Origin: Borreliella garinii
Lineage (GTDB): Bacteria > Spirochaetota > Spirochaetia > JABEVK01
NCBI GenBank assembly: GCA_020720765.1
Contig: DYOB01000015.1
Location: forward strand, 1 to 37,388
Reading direction: 5' to 3'
Length of the DNA stretch: 37,388 nt
Position numbers and translations under genes: made by a program. Below the pieces are notes generated by a model, which worked only from the letters and a program-made list of their open reading frames with translations, had not been told where the DNA came from and ran no database searches. The first letter of the stretch is position 1; each line of letters starts with the position of its first letter. This document shows positions 6,583-16,278 of this stretch, one piece after another.

Positions 6583-7881
6583 TTATTCTCTTTCTGACAT
6601 TGGTGCGAACTTCCTATGTGTTTCCCCTGTGTAAAGTTGGCGTGGCCGGAAGAGTCTGGATCTTCCAAGGGTCCTCATCTCCTTAAAGTGGGCTATCCAT
6701 CCAGGCAGCCTCCCCAGTGCAAAAAGCACAGTGAACATATTGGTCGGGATTCCTATGGCACGGTATGCGAGTCCCGTGTAGAAGTCCACGTTGGGGTAAA
6801 GATTTCTCTCTAGAAAATAGTCGTCCTTCATGGCCCTTTCCTCGAGTTCCAGGGCGATATTGAAGAGAGAGTCGTCTTCCAATTTCAGGTGTTTCAAAAG
6901 TGTCATGCAATGGTGCTTGGCGAGTTTTGCGCGTGGGTCGTAGGTTTTATACACGCGGTGTCCGAAACCCATCAAACGGTGGCTGGTATTTTTATCCTTG
7001 GCCTGGTCGATGATTTTCTGAACATTTCCGCCATCCTTCTGAATGGTTTCCAACATTTCCATCACCGCTTGGTTGGCACCGCCGTGGAGGGGGCCCCAGA
7101 GGGCGCAGATTCCGGAGGCGATGCTGGCGTAGAGATTGGCACCTGTGCTTCCTACCGTCCTGACAACTGCCGTCGAGCAGTTCTGTTCGTGGTCGGCGTG
7201 GAGGATCAGAAAGGCGTTGAGGGCTTTTTCTATAACAGGGTCGATAACGTAGGGATTGACGGGGCTCGAAAACATCATGTTCAGGAGGTTCTCGACGTAG
7301 ATAAGATCGTGGCGGGGGTAGACAAAGGGCTCACCGATGCTTTTTTTATACGAAAAAGCTGCGATTGTCCTGAGTTTTGAAAGAAGAACTATGGCAGCGT
7401 AATCTACATTGATATCCTCTTCTTCGAATTCCGGGTAAAAAGACGAGAGTGAAACCCCCATGCTCGAAAGGATGGCCATGGGGTGTGCGTTCTCGGGAAA
7501 AGACTGGAAGAATACATGCATACCCTCATGGATCATGGAGTGGCGGTTCATCATCTTGGAATAGACCGCCATTTCTTTTAGGCTTGGGAGTTTTCCATGG
7601 ATAAGAAGGAAGGCGACCTCAAGGAATTTACAGTTAGAAGCCAAATCTTCTATGGCGTATCCTCTATGTGTAAGGATGCCTTTCTCTCCGTCCACAAAGG
7701 TGATATTGCTGGCCCCGATTCCGGTATTTCCAAGTCCGGGGTCAAGGGTGACAAGCCCGGTAATTTTTCTCAGGTCTTGGATATCCAAACCCCTTTCTCC
7801 CATGGTGCCTTCATAAACAGGAAAATGGTGGGACTTGCCCTCGAAAGTCAGGGTTAAGGGTGACTCGGTAGTCTTGATCAT
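6583..7881 (-). CDS. gltA: Citrate synthase
   Basis: A 432-residue type I (hexameric, GltA-like) citrate synthase that condenses acetyl-CoA and oxaloacetate. The catalytic triad is visible: H266 in LWGPLHGGANQ, H308 in GFGHRVYKTYDPRA and D366 in LYPNVDFYTG. The second conserved histidine region LHADHEQNCST is at 227-237. C-terminal FRPRQLYTG is also typical. An extended N-terminal beta region (to about 50) fits the large bacterial form that can be regulated by NADH. The ATG is preceded by AAGGAG. The gene stands alone and is divergent from the GGDEF gene. No other TCA-cycle gene is nearby, so it may serve glutamate synthesis. Confidence 0.96.
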   Translation of the reverse strand: MIKTTESPLTLTFEGKSHHFPVYEGTMGERGLDIQDLRKITGLVTLDPGLGNTGIGASNITFVDGEKGILTHRGYAIEDLASNCKFLEVAFLLIHGKLPSLKEMAVYSKMMNRHSMIHEGMHVFFQSFPENAHPMAILSSMGVSLSSFYPEFEEEDINVDYAAIVLLSKLRTIAAFSYKKSIGEPFVYPRHDLIYVENLLNMMFSSPVNPYVIDPVIEKALNAFLILHADHEQNCSTAVVRTVGSTGANLYASIASGICALWGPLHGGANQAVMEMLETIQKDGGNVQKIIDQAKDKNTSHRLMGFGHRVYKTYDPRAKLAKHHCMTLLKHLKLEDDSLFNIALELEERAMKDDYFLERNLYPNVDFYTGLAYRAIGIPTNMFTVLFALGRLPGWIAHFKEMRTLGRSRLFRPRQLYTGETHRKFAPMSERE

Positions 7882-8001
7882 GAATATTCTCCTTGGAAGT
7901 CCAAGTCTAAATCATGAAGGAGGGGAAGTCCAGGGACTTTGGATGTCTTCGCGGTGGGAAGTGTTCTAGCTTTTTTTTATCGGGTGCCTTATGGTAAGTA
8001 G

Positions 8002-8916
8002 ATGTTATTCGAAGACCAAACATTTCGAACCATTGTAGAAAACCTCTGCGATGGTGTTTATATCGTGGATTTGAATAGAAAAATTACTTTTTGGAATAAG
8101 GCCGCTGAAAATATATCGGGATACACAGCGGAAGAGGTGGTAGGGAGGTCCTGCTCCGACAATCTTCTCACTCACGTTTCTGAAGACGGTTGTAACCTCT
8201 GCAAAGGGCTTTGTCCCCTGGCTTTTTCGATGAAAGACGGCCTCCGTAGGGAGGCCCTGGTTTTTCTCCACCATAAAGAGGGGTACCGGGTTCCTGTACA
8301 AGTACGGGTAAGCCCTGTTTTTGGCCCTGGTGGTGAAGTTCTCGGCGGGGTGGAGATATTTACACAAGCGAATCAGGCTGTCGCCACCCAGGAACAGGTA
8401 AAAGAGCTTGAGAGGATGGCTTTAATTGACACGCTGACGCAGATACCCAATAGAAATTACCTGGAAAGGGAACTAAGGATGCTGATAGAGGAAAGAAAAA
8501 GGTTTAAGATCGAGTTTGGCGTTCTTTTCGTTGACATTGATAGGTTTAAGGTCTTTAATGATACCTGGGGGCATAATGTGGGGGACGTGGTCCTGAAATC
8601 CGTCGCCAAAACTATCACCCTTGCGGTCAGACCTTTTGATCTTTTCGGGCGGTGGGGAGGGGAGGAATTTCTCGGTATTATCAGGTACGCCGATCCTGCC
8701 ATTCTTAAACTCGTCGGTGAAAGGGTGCGGAACCTTGTGGAGAGTTCGTATTTTGAACACGAAGGAATACCCTTGCGCGTCACCATCTCCCTGGGTGGAT
8801 CTTTGATTCAGGATCAAGATACTCCCGAATCTATAGTCGGGCGCGCAGACTCTTTCCTATATCAGAGTAAAAACGAAGGACGGAACCGCGTTACTGTCGG
8901 AAAATCTACGTCTTGA
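8002..8916 (+). CDS. PAS-GGDEF diguanylate cyclase
   Basis: A 304-residue soluble protein. Residues 1-122 are a PAS sensor domain (GVYIVDLNRKITFWNKAAENISGYTAEEVVGRSC) with a cysteine-rich insert GCNLCKGLCPL (63-73) that could bind metal or sense redox. A short coiled linker leads to a GGDEF domain (139-300) with the active signature RWGGEEF (GGEEF 219-223) and DIDRFKVFNDTWGHNVGD. RPFD (210-213), five residues before GGEEF, is a canonical RxxD inhibitory site, so product inhibition by cyclic di-GMP is expected. No membrane segment is seen. It has no ribosome site. TATGGT lies 6 nt before the ATG. The 3' end overlaps the convergent sugar kinase gene by 11 bp. Confidence 0.93.
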   Translation: MLFEDQTFRTIVENLCDGVYIVDLNRKITFWNKAAENISGYTAEEVVGRSCSDNLLTHVSEDGCNLCKGLCPLAFSMKDGLRREALVFLHHKEGYRVPVQVRVSPVFGPGGEVLGGVEIFTQANQAVATQEQVKELERMALIDTLTQIPNRNYLERELRMLIEERKRFKIEFGVLFVDIDRFKVFNDTWGHNVGDVVLKSVAKTITLAVRPFDLFGRWGGEEFLGIIRYADPAILKLVGERVRNLVESSYFEHEGIPLRVTISLGGSLIQDQDTPESIVGRADSFLYQSKNEGRNRVTVGKSTS

Positions 8917-10288
8917 ATCTCTCGTTATAGTCTAAATAAAGTTCCTCGTAAATCTTGGCATTTTCATGTCTAGGCGTGATTCGGGCACGGATGCGTGTGA
9001 GACCGAGGCTCGCCGTTTTAATATCACTAAACTTCCCCAAAGCGGTCAGTGCACACACGGCACAACCGAGAAGTTCGGCGTCTTCGATCTCGGGAACAAG
9101 GATGACCTTTCCTGACATGTCCGCCTTCATTTGATTCCAGATCACATTGCGTGCCTGGCCACCCGTGACGCGGATTTCCTGGACAGAACATTCGGACATC
9201 GCCATGGTTTGGATAATGCGCTTGATGCCAAACCCTATACTTTCCACGACAGCCCGGCCGAGGTCATCACGGTTGTGCTCGGGGTGAAGGTCGAGAAAGG
9301 CGCCGCTCGCGAACTGGAAGTCGCCCCCGTCTTCAATAGAAGGAATAAACAGCGGGCGGGACCGGGTGAGCGGCAAGTTTTCTATAGACTGGAGGATGTC
9401 ACGGTAGGTTCTGTCCGTCTGTCCCGTGATTTGGCGCATCCATTCGAAAAGCCGCCCTGTGCTGGCGAGGATCCCGCTGACATTGTATAAACCCGGGATG
9501 ATATGGGGGAGGATTCTCAACCGGCTATTCTCAACCGGGGATGGACTGCAGAAATTGACCCCTTCGCTGGTACCTGCACGGTCGCAAGTTCTTCCTGGCT
9601 CCACGGTTGCGGAACCGAGAAGCCCCATCAGAAAATCGCTCCCGCCGCTGATGACAGGAGTCCCGGGAGGGATACCTGTCTGTGCTGCGGCGAGGCTGGT
9701 GACTTCACCGATTACCTGGCCGGTTTGGATAAAAGGAGGCAACCTGTGATGATCCAAACCATAGGAAGCGCTGTCGTCGTTACTCCAGATATACGGGATA
9801 AATTCCTCGTTAGGGGTAACCGTTGCGGCTTTTCCGGTGAGAAAAAAATTGATGTACTCTGGACATGAAAGGAACCACCGTGTCTTTTCATAAAGAAGCG
9901 GATTTTCCTGTCTGAACCATTCGATCTTGGGAAGGAAGAAACTCTTGCTCCCGGGTTTAATCATACCCCGCTGATCTATCCACAGTAGAGCATAATAGAG
10001 AGGCAATCCATCTTCCCCGACTGGCACGAGGGTCGGGCCCTGGCCGCTGACACAGAGTGCACTGATGCGCTCGTAGCCTCCGAGGCTCGCCACGATATCC
10101 CGGAGACTGTCGATCCAAATGCGTGCGTCCCAGGTCTGGTAATCTTGGCTGCCCTTGTCCCGGTAAATCACCCGATGCGAACCCAAAAGGATCCCATCAG
10201 GACTGATAAGTCCCCCTTTCATGGAGGTTGTCCCGATGTCGATGGCGAGGACGAGTTCCTTTGCGGGCGGCCTTGATGTATAGGGCAA
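8906..10288 (-). CDS. FGGY-family carbohydrate kinase (xylulokinase-like)
   Basis: A 460-residue sugar kinase of the FGGY/ASKHA fold. DIGTTSMKG (17-25) is the N-terminal phosphate loop. GGSDFLMG holds the catalytic base D218. AGTSEGV and GGQARNVIWNQMKADMSGK form the ATP-side motifs. Family members phosphorylate xylulose, gluconate, glycerol or similar. Sequence alone does not fix the substrate, but xylulose-like ketoses are the commonest for this length. The start is TTG with a strong AAGGAG 5 nt upstream. It is the last gene of the clpB-HATPase-argH-prs-kinase run, 9 bp after prs. A link to PRPP supply through the pentose phosphate pathway is plausible. Confidence 0.88.
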   Translation of the reverse strand: MPYTSRPPAKELVLAIDIGTTSMKGGLISPDGILLGSHRVIYRDKGSQDYQTWDARIWIDSLRDIVASLGGYERISALCVSGQGPTLVPVGEDGLPLYYALLWIDQRGMIKPGSKSFFLPKIEWFRQENPLLYEKTRWFLSCPEYINFFLTGKAATVTPNEEFIPYIWSNDDSASYGLDHHRLPPFIQTGQVIGEVTSLAAAQTGIPPGTPVISGGSDFLMGLLGSATVEPGRTCDRAGTSEGVNFCSPSPVENSRLRILPHIIPGLYNVSGILASTGRLFEWMRQITGQTDRTYRDILQSIENLPLTRSRPLFIPSIEDGGDFQFASGAFLDLHPEHNRDDLGRAVVESIGFGIKRIIQTMAMSECSVQEIRVTGGQARNVIWNQMKADMSGKVILVPEIEDAELLGCAVCALTALGKFSDIKTASLGLTRIRARITPRHENAKIYEELYLDYNERFKT

Positions 10289-10297
10289 TCTGTCTCC

Positions 10298-11530
10298 TTA
10301 GGTGTTGATCAGTTTCTGGATGATTTCTGAATTATCCAGCAGTGAACTCAAACTGCGGTTATGGTGAAGGCGGCTGATGGCCTTCGCAAAAAAGTTGGAG
10401 ACGCTCGCGGACGAGTACCAGGGGCGGTTTAAAAGTGCCTCTTCGTGGTAGACGGCGTTCGTTCCGATTATTTTATCGAAGAGGCCTTCCTGGAAAGCCT
10501 GGTCGAATTCTGAGATCGCACTGCCGTTAAAAAGGGGCAGACTGACGGCTGCGATAATTTTTTTTGCACCCATGCTTTTCATGAGTTTCATCGCTTTTAT
10601 CAACGTACCGCCCGTGCCAAGCATATCGTCCGCAGTGAAGACAATTTTACCCCGTACGTCCCCGAGGAGTTTCGTGGCTGTGATATTGCTTTCCGAGGCG
10701 GTTGTGCTGACCTTTGAGTAGTCTCGTTCTTTATATAAAAGTGCGAGAGGTCGCTGGATGCTCGAGGCAAAAAATTTATTTCTGTCCACAGCCCCGGTGT
10801 CGGGGCTCACCACGACGATGTCCGGGTCGCGCAGATTGATAAGCTCGTTGAGTTTTAGGAGAATCTGGTAGCTTGCGTGAAGGTTTTCGAGGTTGAGCCT
10901 GTTGAAGGTGTTCTCGATTTCCCGCGAGTGGATATCCAGGGTGATAATCCTGGTGACACCCATGGTTTCGAGGATTTTTCCTATCCTGCTCGCAGTGAGA
11001 CCCTCGCGGCCCTTTTTCTTGTGCTGCCGTGCGTAGGGGTAACTCGGGAGAACGAGGGTCACGCTTTCGGCGCCGGCCTGCAAGGCGGCATCGACCGAGG
11101 TGATCAGGCTGAAAATATGGTCGTTGATGGAGAGTGTGACCTTCTCCGCAATGCCCTGAAGTTTTATCGGGTACTGGTTCGCTATATCCTGGATAATGTA
11201 AAGGTCTACCCCTCTTACAGTGGACAGGATTTCGGTTTTAAATTCACCGTTGGCGAACCGAGTAAAACTTGCGGGGATTTCAAATTGGGGACGGCGGGGG
11301 TGGTCGGGATTTTGAATTTGGGGCATTTCGTTTGAGCGAACGTCTTCTTCAAAGTTGATGCGGCGTATCACTTCCTGTTTGTCTATATCATAAATCTTGG
11401 ATAGGGATTCCAACCGGTATTCGGAACGCCTGCGGTAAATTCCCCGAAGGTGGGAGATGATTTCCTGAGCGAAAGCCTTGCCACCCGGGCAGGCTAGAAT
11501 ACCAAGGCGTGTAGGCCGGTCTGCGGTCAT
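10298..11530 (-). CDS. prs: Ribose-phosphate pyrophosphokinase, long form
   Basis: Makes PRPP from ribose 5-phosphate and ATP. Seen motifs are RFANGEF (91-97), YPYARQHKKKGRE (164-176, the flexible loop), DIHSREI with H201, SPDTGAVDRNKFFA, KERDYSK and the PRPP loop TADDMLGTGGT (299-309). At 410 residues it is about 95 longer than the usual 315. Most of the extra is an insert of about 60 residues (roughly 30-90) between the first strand and RFANGEF, plus a longer C-terminus. Many residues of the allosteric site differ from the classical enzyme. A long form like this fits spirochaetes, as I recall. The ATG start has AAGGGG upstream. The gene lies 15 bp after argH. Confidence 0.93.
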   Translation of the reverse strand: MTADRPTRLGILACPGGKAFAQEIISHLRGIYRRRSEYRLESLSKIYDIDKQEVIRRINFEEDVRSNEMPQIQNPDHPRRPQFEIPASFTRFANGEFKTEILSTVRGVDLYIIQDIANQYPIKLQGIAEKVTLSINDHIFSLITSVDAALQAGAESVTLVLPSYPYARQHKKKGREGLTASRIGKILETMGVTRIITLDIHSREIENTFNRLNLENLHASYQILLKLNELINLRDPDIVVVSPDTGAVDRNKFFASSIQRPLALLYKERDYSKVSTTASESNITATKLLGDVRGKIVFTADDMLGTGGTLIKAMKLMKSMGAKKIIAAVSLPLFNGSAISEFDQAFQEGLFDKIIGTNAVYHEEALLNRPWYSSASVSNFFAKAISRLHHNRSLSSLLDNSEIIQKLINT

Positions 11531-11545
11531 GTTTCGAGTGTCCCC

Positions 11546-12946
11546 TTATGTTCGGATTGTGTCAGAATTTCTAACATAATTCCACCCTCCCGGCAAGGGG
11601 AAACCAGCCAGGGTGGATAATGCGCTGTGGATTTCTGCCATTCGAGAAAAAAGCTTCTTTTCAGCATCTTGTAATCTCAGTTGAGCCAGATCAAGACCGA
11701 GGTTACCTGTTCCGCCCAGGTGTGTTCTGGAGGCAAGTGACGCTTCGGGGCTGCGGGCTTTCAACTCTTCGAGGTGGAGGCCGACCTCCCTATAAGCGTC
11801 CCTGAAGGCCATGCCGGCTTGCACTTTTTCAAAAGCCAGGTCTGTTGCGAAAATCTCCGGGGTAAACCCCGCATTGAGAGCCGGAATATCTACCTCAAGA
11901 CCTTCCATTGTCACCCTGGCTACAGCCAGAGAGGTTAGGCTGAGAGAGAGGCCCCTGAAAAAAGGTTCTTTTGTGTCCTGGAGGTCGCGGTTATAACCCG
12001 ATGGCAGGCTGCGCACGATATTTTTCACGGTTTGGGCGTACCCTGAGAGAACTCCCGACTTGGCTCTCAAAAGTTCCAGGCCGTCGGGGTTTTTCTTCTG
12101 TGGCATAATCGAAGACCCTGAACAGAGTTTCTTAGGCAGGCGAAAGTACCCCAGTTCGGGCAAACTCATAAGGATCAGATCCTGCGCCCACTTGGAAAGG
12201 GTCATTCCTATTTGATCAAGGGCGTCGAGGGCGATGGATTCATAACGGCCCCTGCTGTTATTGACGGCCAGGACGTTATTTTGGGCCCTGCTAAAACCCA
12301 GCAGTTCGCTGGTCAACTGGCGGTCGAGGGGAAGCGGGCCTCCATAACTGGCCGCCGAACCGAGGGAACCCTGGTCGAGCAGTTCCCTGGCCATAACAAC
12401 CAGCGGGGCCAGGTCAAGCAATTCTTCCGCCCAAGCGCCGGACCAAAGCCCGACCGAGCTGGGCATGGCTATCTGCATATGGGTCCGGCCAGGCATCGGC
12501 ACCCCTGCATAAGTCTGTGCAAACGCAAGGAAGACACGCGCAGTTTTATATATCGAGGCCTCGATTTCCATAAGACGTTTCCGGCCGTACACCCTGAGGG
12601 CGGTGATCACCTGGTCGTTACGCGATCTGCCCGTATGGATTTTTTTTCCGGCCTCGCCGCATCGTTCGGTAAGGAAATTTTCCAAGGCCGTGTGGCAGTC
12701 TTCGTCGGATTTAGAGATGGGAAAAGTGCCGAGTTCGGCGAGTTGAAAGGCCTCACCGAGGGATTTCATCAGACAAGCTGTTTCAGCTTCAGATAAAAGC
12801 GAGAGTTTTTTCAGTTGCCTCGCCTGTGCCATGGATGCCAGACAGTCTGAGGCAATCAGCGAAAGGTCGAGTTCGTAGTCGATCCCGACTGTAAAATCTT
12901 CTATGATTTCATCAAGCGTGTAGTCTTTTTGCCAGAGTTTTGCCAC
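11546..12946 (-). CDS. argH: Argininosuccinate lyase
   Basis: Last step of arginine synthesis: argininosuccinate to arginine and fumarate. Fumarase/aspartase-superfamily signatures are present: HTGRSRNDQ, the loop around MPGRTHMQ, and GSSIMPQKKNPDGLELLRAKSG with the catalytic serine in GSS. I place the start at GTG 12946, giving M-A-K-L-W as in the family. TTG 12958 would add four residues, and neither has a clear ribosome site. The N-terminus reads LWQKDYTLDEIIEDF instead of the common LWGGRF, a variant subfamily. Cytosolic homotetramer by analogy. No other arg gene is in the window, so the placement between HATPase and prs is metabolic housekeeping or chance. Confidence 0.95.
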   Translation of the reverse strand: MAKLWQKDYTLDEIIEDFTVGIDYELDLSLIASDCLASMAQARQLKKLSLLSEAETACLMKSLGEAFQLAELGTFPISKSDEDCHTALENFLTERCGEAGKKIHTGRSRNDQVITALRVYGRKRLMEIEASIYKTARVFLAFAQTYAGVPMPGRTHMQIAMPSSVGLWSGAWAEELLDLAPLVVMARELLDQGSLGSAASYGGPLPLDRQLTSELLGFSRAQNNVLAVNNSRGRYESIALDALDQIGMTLSKWAQDLILMSLPELGYFRLPKKLCSGSSIMPQKKNPDGLELLRAKSGVLSGYAQTVKNIVRSLPSGYNRDLQDTKEPFFRGLSLSLTSLAVARVTMEGLEVDIPALNAGFTPEIFATDLAFEKVQAGMAFRDAYREVGLHLEELKARSPEASLASRTHLGGTGNLGLDLAQLRLQDAEKKLFSRMAEIHSALSTLAGFPLPGGWNYVRNSDTIRT

Positions 12947-12969
12947 GCTCCCATGCAACCCGAAAAAGA

Positions 12970-13623
12970 TCAGTCTGTCAAGGGAACTATGATGCGCGCC
13001 ACGGTTTCACCGGGTTTGGGGTAGATATGGAGGAAATCCCCGGAGATTCCCGAGTTCCTCATCAAAAGAATAAGGACGACAAGTCCGAGTCCTGCTCCTT
13101 CGAGATCGTCCATGACTTCGACAAAGGCATCCTCGAGGGATTCGTATTCTTTCGCCTGTGCTATCTTCATGCGGATTCTCTCCCATTCCTCAGGAAGCAT
13201 TTCCGTGTTGTTCTTCACGGCGAAACTTGCCCAAGATTGGTACCTAAGGAACTCGATTTTTATGTAGAGGCTGTTTTCCTTCAACTTATTCAGATAATGA
13301 ATTTGGTGTTTGAGCATGGATTCCTTAAAAGTTTTCATCCCCAGTTCGTAATCTTCCGACTTTTTCGGGTCCAGGTTGTTCTCCTGGAAAAAGATCCGTT
13401 TCGTATTGGCTTTTTTTGCATTTATAGCGAGTTCCCGAATGCAATAGCTGAGGGCGTCGTAGAGGTGGTCAAGTTTATGATCTTTGAGAAACTCGATCAG
13501 AAGCTGGTCGGTGAAGGCCTGGGCGTTAGGCATAAAAGTAAAAGTTTTTACTGTGAGAGGCTTCTGAGTTTCTGAAGCCTCCATCATTTTCTTTTTTACT
13601 TCATCCGTTATTACTCTGGACAT
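12970..13623 (-). CDS. Orphan GHKL/HATPase-fold protein
   Basis: 217 residues from ATG 13623. It looks like a stand-alone histidine-kinase-type ATPase domain. ELAINAKKAN is an N-box (about 64-73), and the GAGLGL loop lies at about 176-181. VKNNTEMLPEEWERI stands where the G1 box (DxGxG) should be, but with N-N-T in place of the acidic residue. There is no dimerisation helix, phosphorylatable histidine or membrane segment. It could be an anti-sigma-like or signalling kinase domain, or a non-catalytic ADP/ATP sensor. It lies 43 bp after clpB and about 20 bp before argH on the same strand, so probably in one transcript with them. Confidence 0.7.
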   Translation of the reverse strand: MSRVITDEVKKKMMEASETQKPLTVKTFTFMPNAQAFTDQLLIEFLKDHKLDHLYDALSYCIRELAINAKKANTKRIFFQENNLDPKKSEDYELGMKTFKESMLKHQIHYLNKLKENSLYIKIEFLRYQSWASFAVKNNTEMLPEEWERIRMKIAQAKEYESLEDAFVEVMDDLEGAGLGLVVLILLMRNSGISGDFLHIYPKPGETVARIIVPLTD

Positions 13624-13666
13624 CACATCTATGTTAAACCCATTTACCTTTATACCGCAAGTGTTT

Positions 13667-16243
13667 TTATGAAACAGACCAAGTCAAACCTTCGGAATTA
13701 GCCGAAAGCGTGATTTTTCCTCCTTCATCCACCTCGGACGAGAGCAGCATTTGTGAAAGTGGGTTTTGAACGAAGTTCTGAATAGTCCGTTTAAGAGGTC
13801 TTGCTCCGTAAAGGGGGTCGTAGCCTTGTTCAGCAAGATAATCTTTTGCCTTGGGCATGACCACAAGCGAGATCTTCTTTTCTTCAAGCCTCTCCTGAAT
13901 TCTGTGGATCTGGAGGTCGACTATGGCGTGGATATGTTCTTTTTCCAACCTGCGGAAAAGGATCGTTTCGTCAAGGCGGTTAAGGAATTCGGGTCTGAAG
14001 TGGGCCTTGAGTAAAACCTGGATTTTCTCCCAAGCCTTAGCTGATTCCTTGATTTCAAGAAGGATATCAGAGCCTAGGTTGCTGGTCATGATGATGATGG
14101 TCTGCCGGAAATCCACAAGCCGGCCTTGTCCATCTGTGAGTCTGCCGTCGTCCATCATTTGAAGAAGGACATTAAAAACATCGGGGTGGGCTTTCTCTAT
14201 TTCATCGAAGAGGATAACGCTGTAAGGGCGCCTTCGAACCGCCTCGGTAAGCTGGCCGCCCTCGTCGTATCCAACGTAGCCCGGAGGCGCTCCGATTAGC
14301 CGCGAAACCGAATGTTTTTCCATATACTCGCTCATGTCGATTCGCTTGAGTGATTTTTCATCGTTGAAGAGATAGTCCGCTAGTGTCTTGGCAAGCTCTG
14401 TTTTACCGACGCCGGTCGGCCCGATAAAGAGGAAGACACCGAGTGGACGGGCGGTATCGTTGAGCCCGGCCTTATTGCGGCGGATGGCGTCGCCGACCGA
14501 TTTAAGAGCCTGTTCCTGGCCGACAACACGCTGCCGCAACACATCCTCGAGTTTGAGGAGTTTGAGTTTTTCACTCGACAGCATCTTGGAAACGGGTATG
14601 CCCGTCCAAACGCTGACGACCTGGGCTATATCTTCTTCCCCGACTTCCTCGCGGAGCAGGGTGGCCGCACCCTGGCTTGTTTTCATCAGTTGACTCTTCT
14701 CTTCAAGACGCTTTCTGAGTTCAGGGAGAATGCCGTGGATGATCTCCGCCACCCCTGTCAGGTTGCCTTGGCGTTCGAGAGCTGTTTGTCGTGTCTTAAC
14801 CTCTTCGATCTCCGATTTTATTTTTCTGATCTCGTCTATGGCTTTTTTTTCGGACTGCCACTGGAGCGTCATCGTGTCGCGCTTGTTCTTGACCTCTTCA
14901 ATTTCCTTCACAAGGCTTGCTAGCCTTTCTTTACTTAGAGCGTCTTCCTCGCGGGCCAGGGCCTGCTTCTCGATATTCAGGTGGAGGAGTTTCCTTTCGG
15001 TCTTATCCAGCTCGGAAGGTTGGCTCTCGATCTCGATTTTCAGCCGGCTTGCAGCCTCGTCGACCAGGTCAATCGCCTTATCCGGGAGAAATCTTGCGGT
15101 AATGTACCGGTTGGAAAGCACAGCCGCGCTGATCAGGGCTTCGTCCTTAATCCTCACCCCGTGGTGAATTTCATAACGTTCCTTTATGCCCCTCAGAATG
15201 GAGATGGTATCCTCAACTGAGGGTTCGTTGGTGTAAACGGGTTGGAACCTGCGTTCGAAGGCCGCATCCTTTTCGATATGTTTCCGGTACTCGTTCAGGG
15301 TCGTCGCACCTATAGTTCGCAGGTCCCCGCGCGCCAGGGCAGGTTTAAGAAGGTTGGACGCGTCCATCGAACCTTCTGCGGCACCCGCTCCCATAATGGT
15401 ATGGAGCTCGTCGATAAACAGGATGATCTCGCCGTCGCTGGAGATGATCTCGTTGATCACCGCCTTGAGACGCTCCTCGAATTCTCCGCGGAACTTGGTG
15501 CCGGCTACCAAGGCCCCCAAATCCAGGGCGAGTACCTTTTTATTTTTCAGACTCTCGGGAACGTCCCCTGTGGAGATGCGCCGGGCAAGTCCCTCGACCA
15601 CGGCTGTCTTGCCCACACCGGGTTCGCCGATCAAAACGGGGTTGTTTTTTGTCTTACGCGAGAGAACTTGCATCACCCTGCGGATTTCTTCGTCGCGCCC
15701 GATCACCGGTTCGAGTTTGTCCTTTCTGGCAAGGGCTGTTAGGTCGCGGCAATATTTATCTAAGACTTTATACCGGGATTCGGCAGACTGGTCCGTGACC
15801 CGCTGGTTTCCACGGACGGACTTGAGGGCCTGGAGCAGGTTGTCCTTTGTGGCTCCTGAGCGACGAAGAAGGTCGCCCACCGCCGTTTCCGACTCGGCCA
15901 TACTCATAAGCAGGTGTTCAACAGCGATAAATTCATCCTTCATCTTCTCGGCGGCGACTTCCGACTTAGCCAAGATTCTCCCCAGACTTTGGTCCAGGCT
16001 TGTTTGGGCTGCGGCTCCCTGGGTTCGTGGGAAGCTTTCGAGTCTGGCGTCGAGATCCCGTTTGAGTTTAGCCGTGTCGCAGCCGGTCTGAGCCAGCAAG
16101 GGAGTTGCCAAGCCGTCTTCCTGCTCCAGGATGCAAAACAGCAGGTGTTCAGGACTCATAAGCGAATGATCCTTCTTCATTGCGAGGTTCTGCGCCGCTT
16201 GAAGGGCTTCTTGGACCTTAAGGGTCATTTTTTCGTAGTTCAT
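13667..16243 (-). CDS. clpB: ClpB disaggregase
   Basis: A Hsp100 AAA+ ATPase of 858 residues from ATG 16243 that rescues aggregated proteins with DnaK. In order there are an N-domain with two Clp repeats, and AAA-1 with Walker A GEPGVGKT and Walker [15 protein letters not shown]. Then come the long middle coiled-coil region, AAA-2 with GPTGVGKT and [14 protein letters not shown], and a ClpB C-terminal domain. The pore loops ([24 protein letters not shown]) are intact. A GTG five codons upstream (16258) is possible. However, a -10 box 6 nt before ATG 16243 makes this ATG the likely, leaderless start. A perfect inverted repeat covers the -35 region, suggesting stress regulation. It heads a five-gene run. 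Confidence 0.95.
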   Translation of the reverse strand: MNYEKMTLKVQEALQAAQNLAMKKDHSLMSPEHLLFCILEQEDGLATPLLAQTGCDTAKLKRDLDARLESFPRTQGAAAQTSLDQSLGRILAKSEVAAEKMKDEFIAVEHLLMSMAESETAVGDLLRRSGATKDNLLQALKSVRGNQRVTDQSAESRYKVLDKYCRDLTALARKDKLEPVIGRDEEIRRVMQVLSRKTKNNPVLIGEPGVGKTAVVEGLARRISTGDVPESLKNKKVLALDLGALVAGTKFRGEFEERLKAVINEIISSDGEIILFIDELHTIMGAGAAEGSMDASNLLKPALARGDLRTIGATTLNEYRKHIEKDAAFERRFQPVYTNEPSVEDTISILRGIKERYEIHHGVRIKDEALISAAVLSNRYITARFLPDKAIDLVDEAASRLKIEIESQPSELDKTERKLLHLNIEKQALAREEDALSKERLASLVKEIEEVKNKRDTMTLQWQSEKKAIDEIRKIKSEIEEVKTRQTALERQGNLTGVAEIIHGILPELRKRLEEKSQLMKTSQGAATLLREEVGEEDIAQVVSVWTGIPVSKMLSSEKLKLLKLEDVLRQRVVGQEQALKSVGDAIRRNKAGLNDTARPLGVFLFIGPTGVGKTELAKTLADYLFNDEKSLKRIDMSEYMEKHSVSRLIGAPPGYVGYDEGGQLTEAVRRRPYSVILFDEIEKAHPDVFNVLLQMMDDGRLTDGQGRLVDFRQTIIIMTSNLGSDILLEIKESAKAWEKIQVLLKAHFRPEFLNRLDETILFRRLEKEHIHAIVDLQIHRIQERLEEKKISLVVMPKAKDYLAEQGYDPLYGARPLKRTIQNFVQNPLSQMLLSSEVDEGGKITLSANSEGLTWSVS

Positions 16244-16249
16244 GCTGAA

Positions 16250-16278
16250 AATATACACATTTTAGGTAAAAAGATCAA
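16250..16278 (-). promoter_or_regulatory. clpB promoter, leaderless-type
   Basis: On the minus strand TTGATC (16273-16278) and TATATT (16250-16255) are 17 bp apart. The ATG at 16243 follows 6 nt later, so little or no leader is made. There is no Shine-Dalgarno sequence. Confidence 0.55.
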
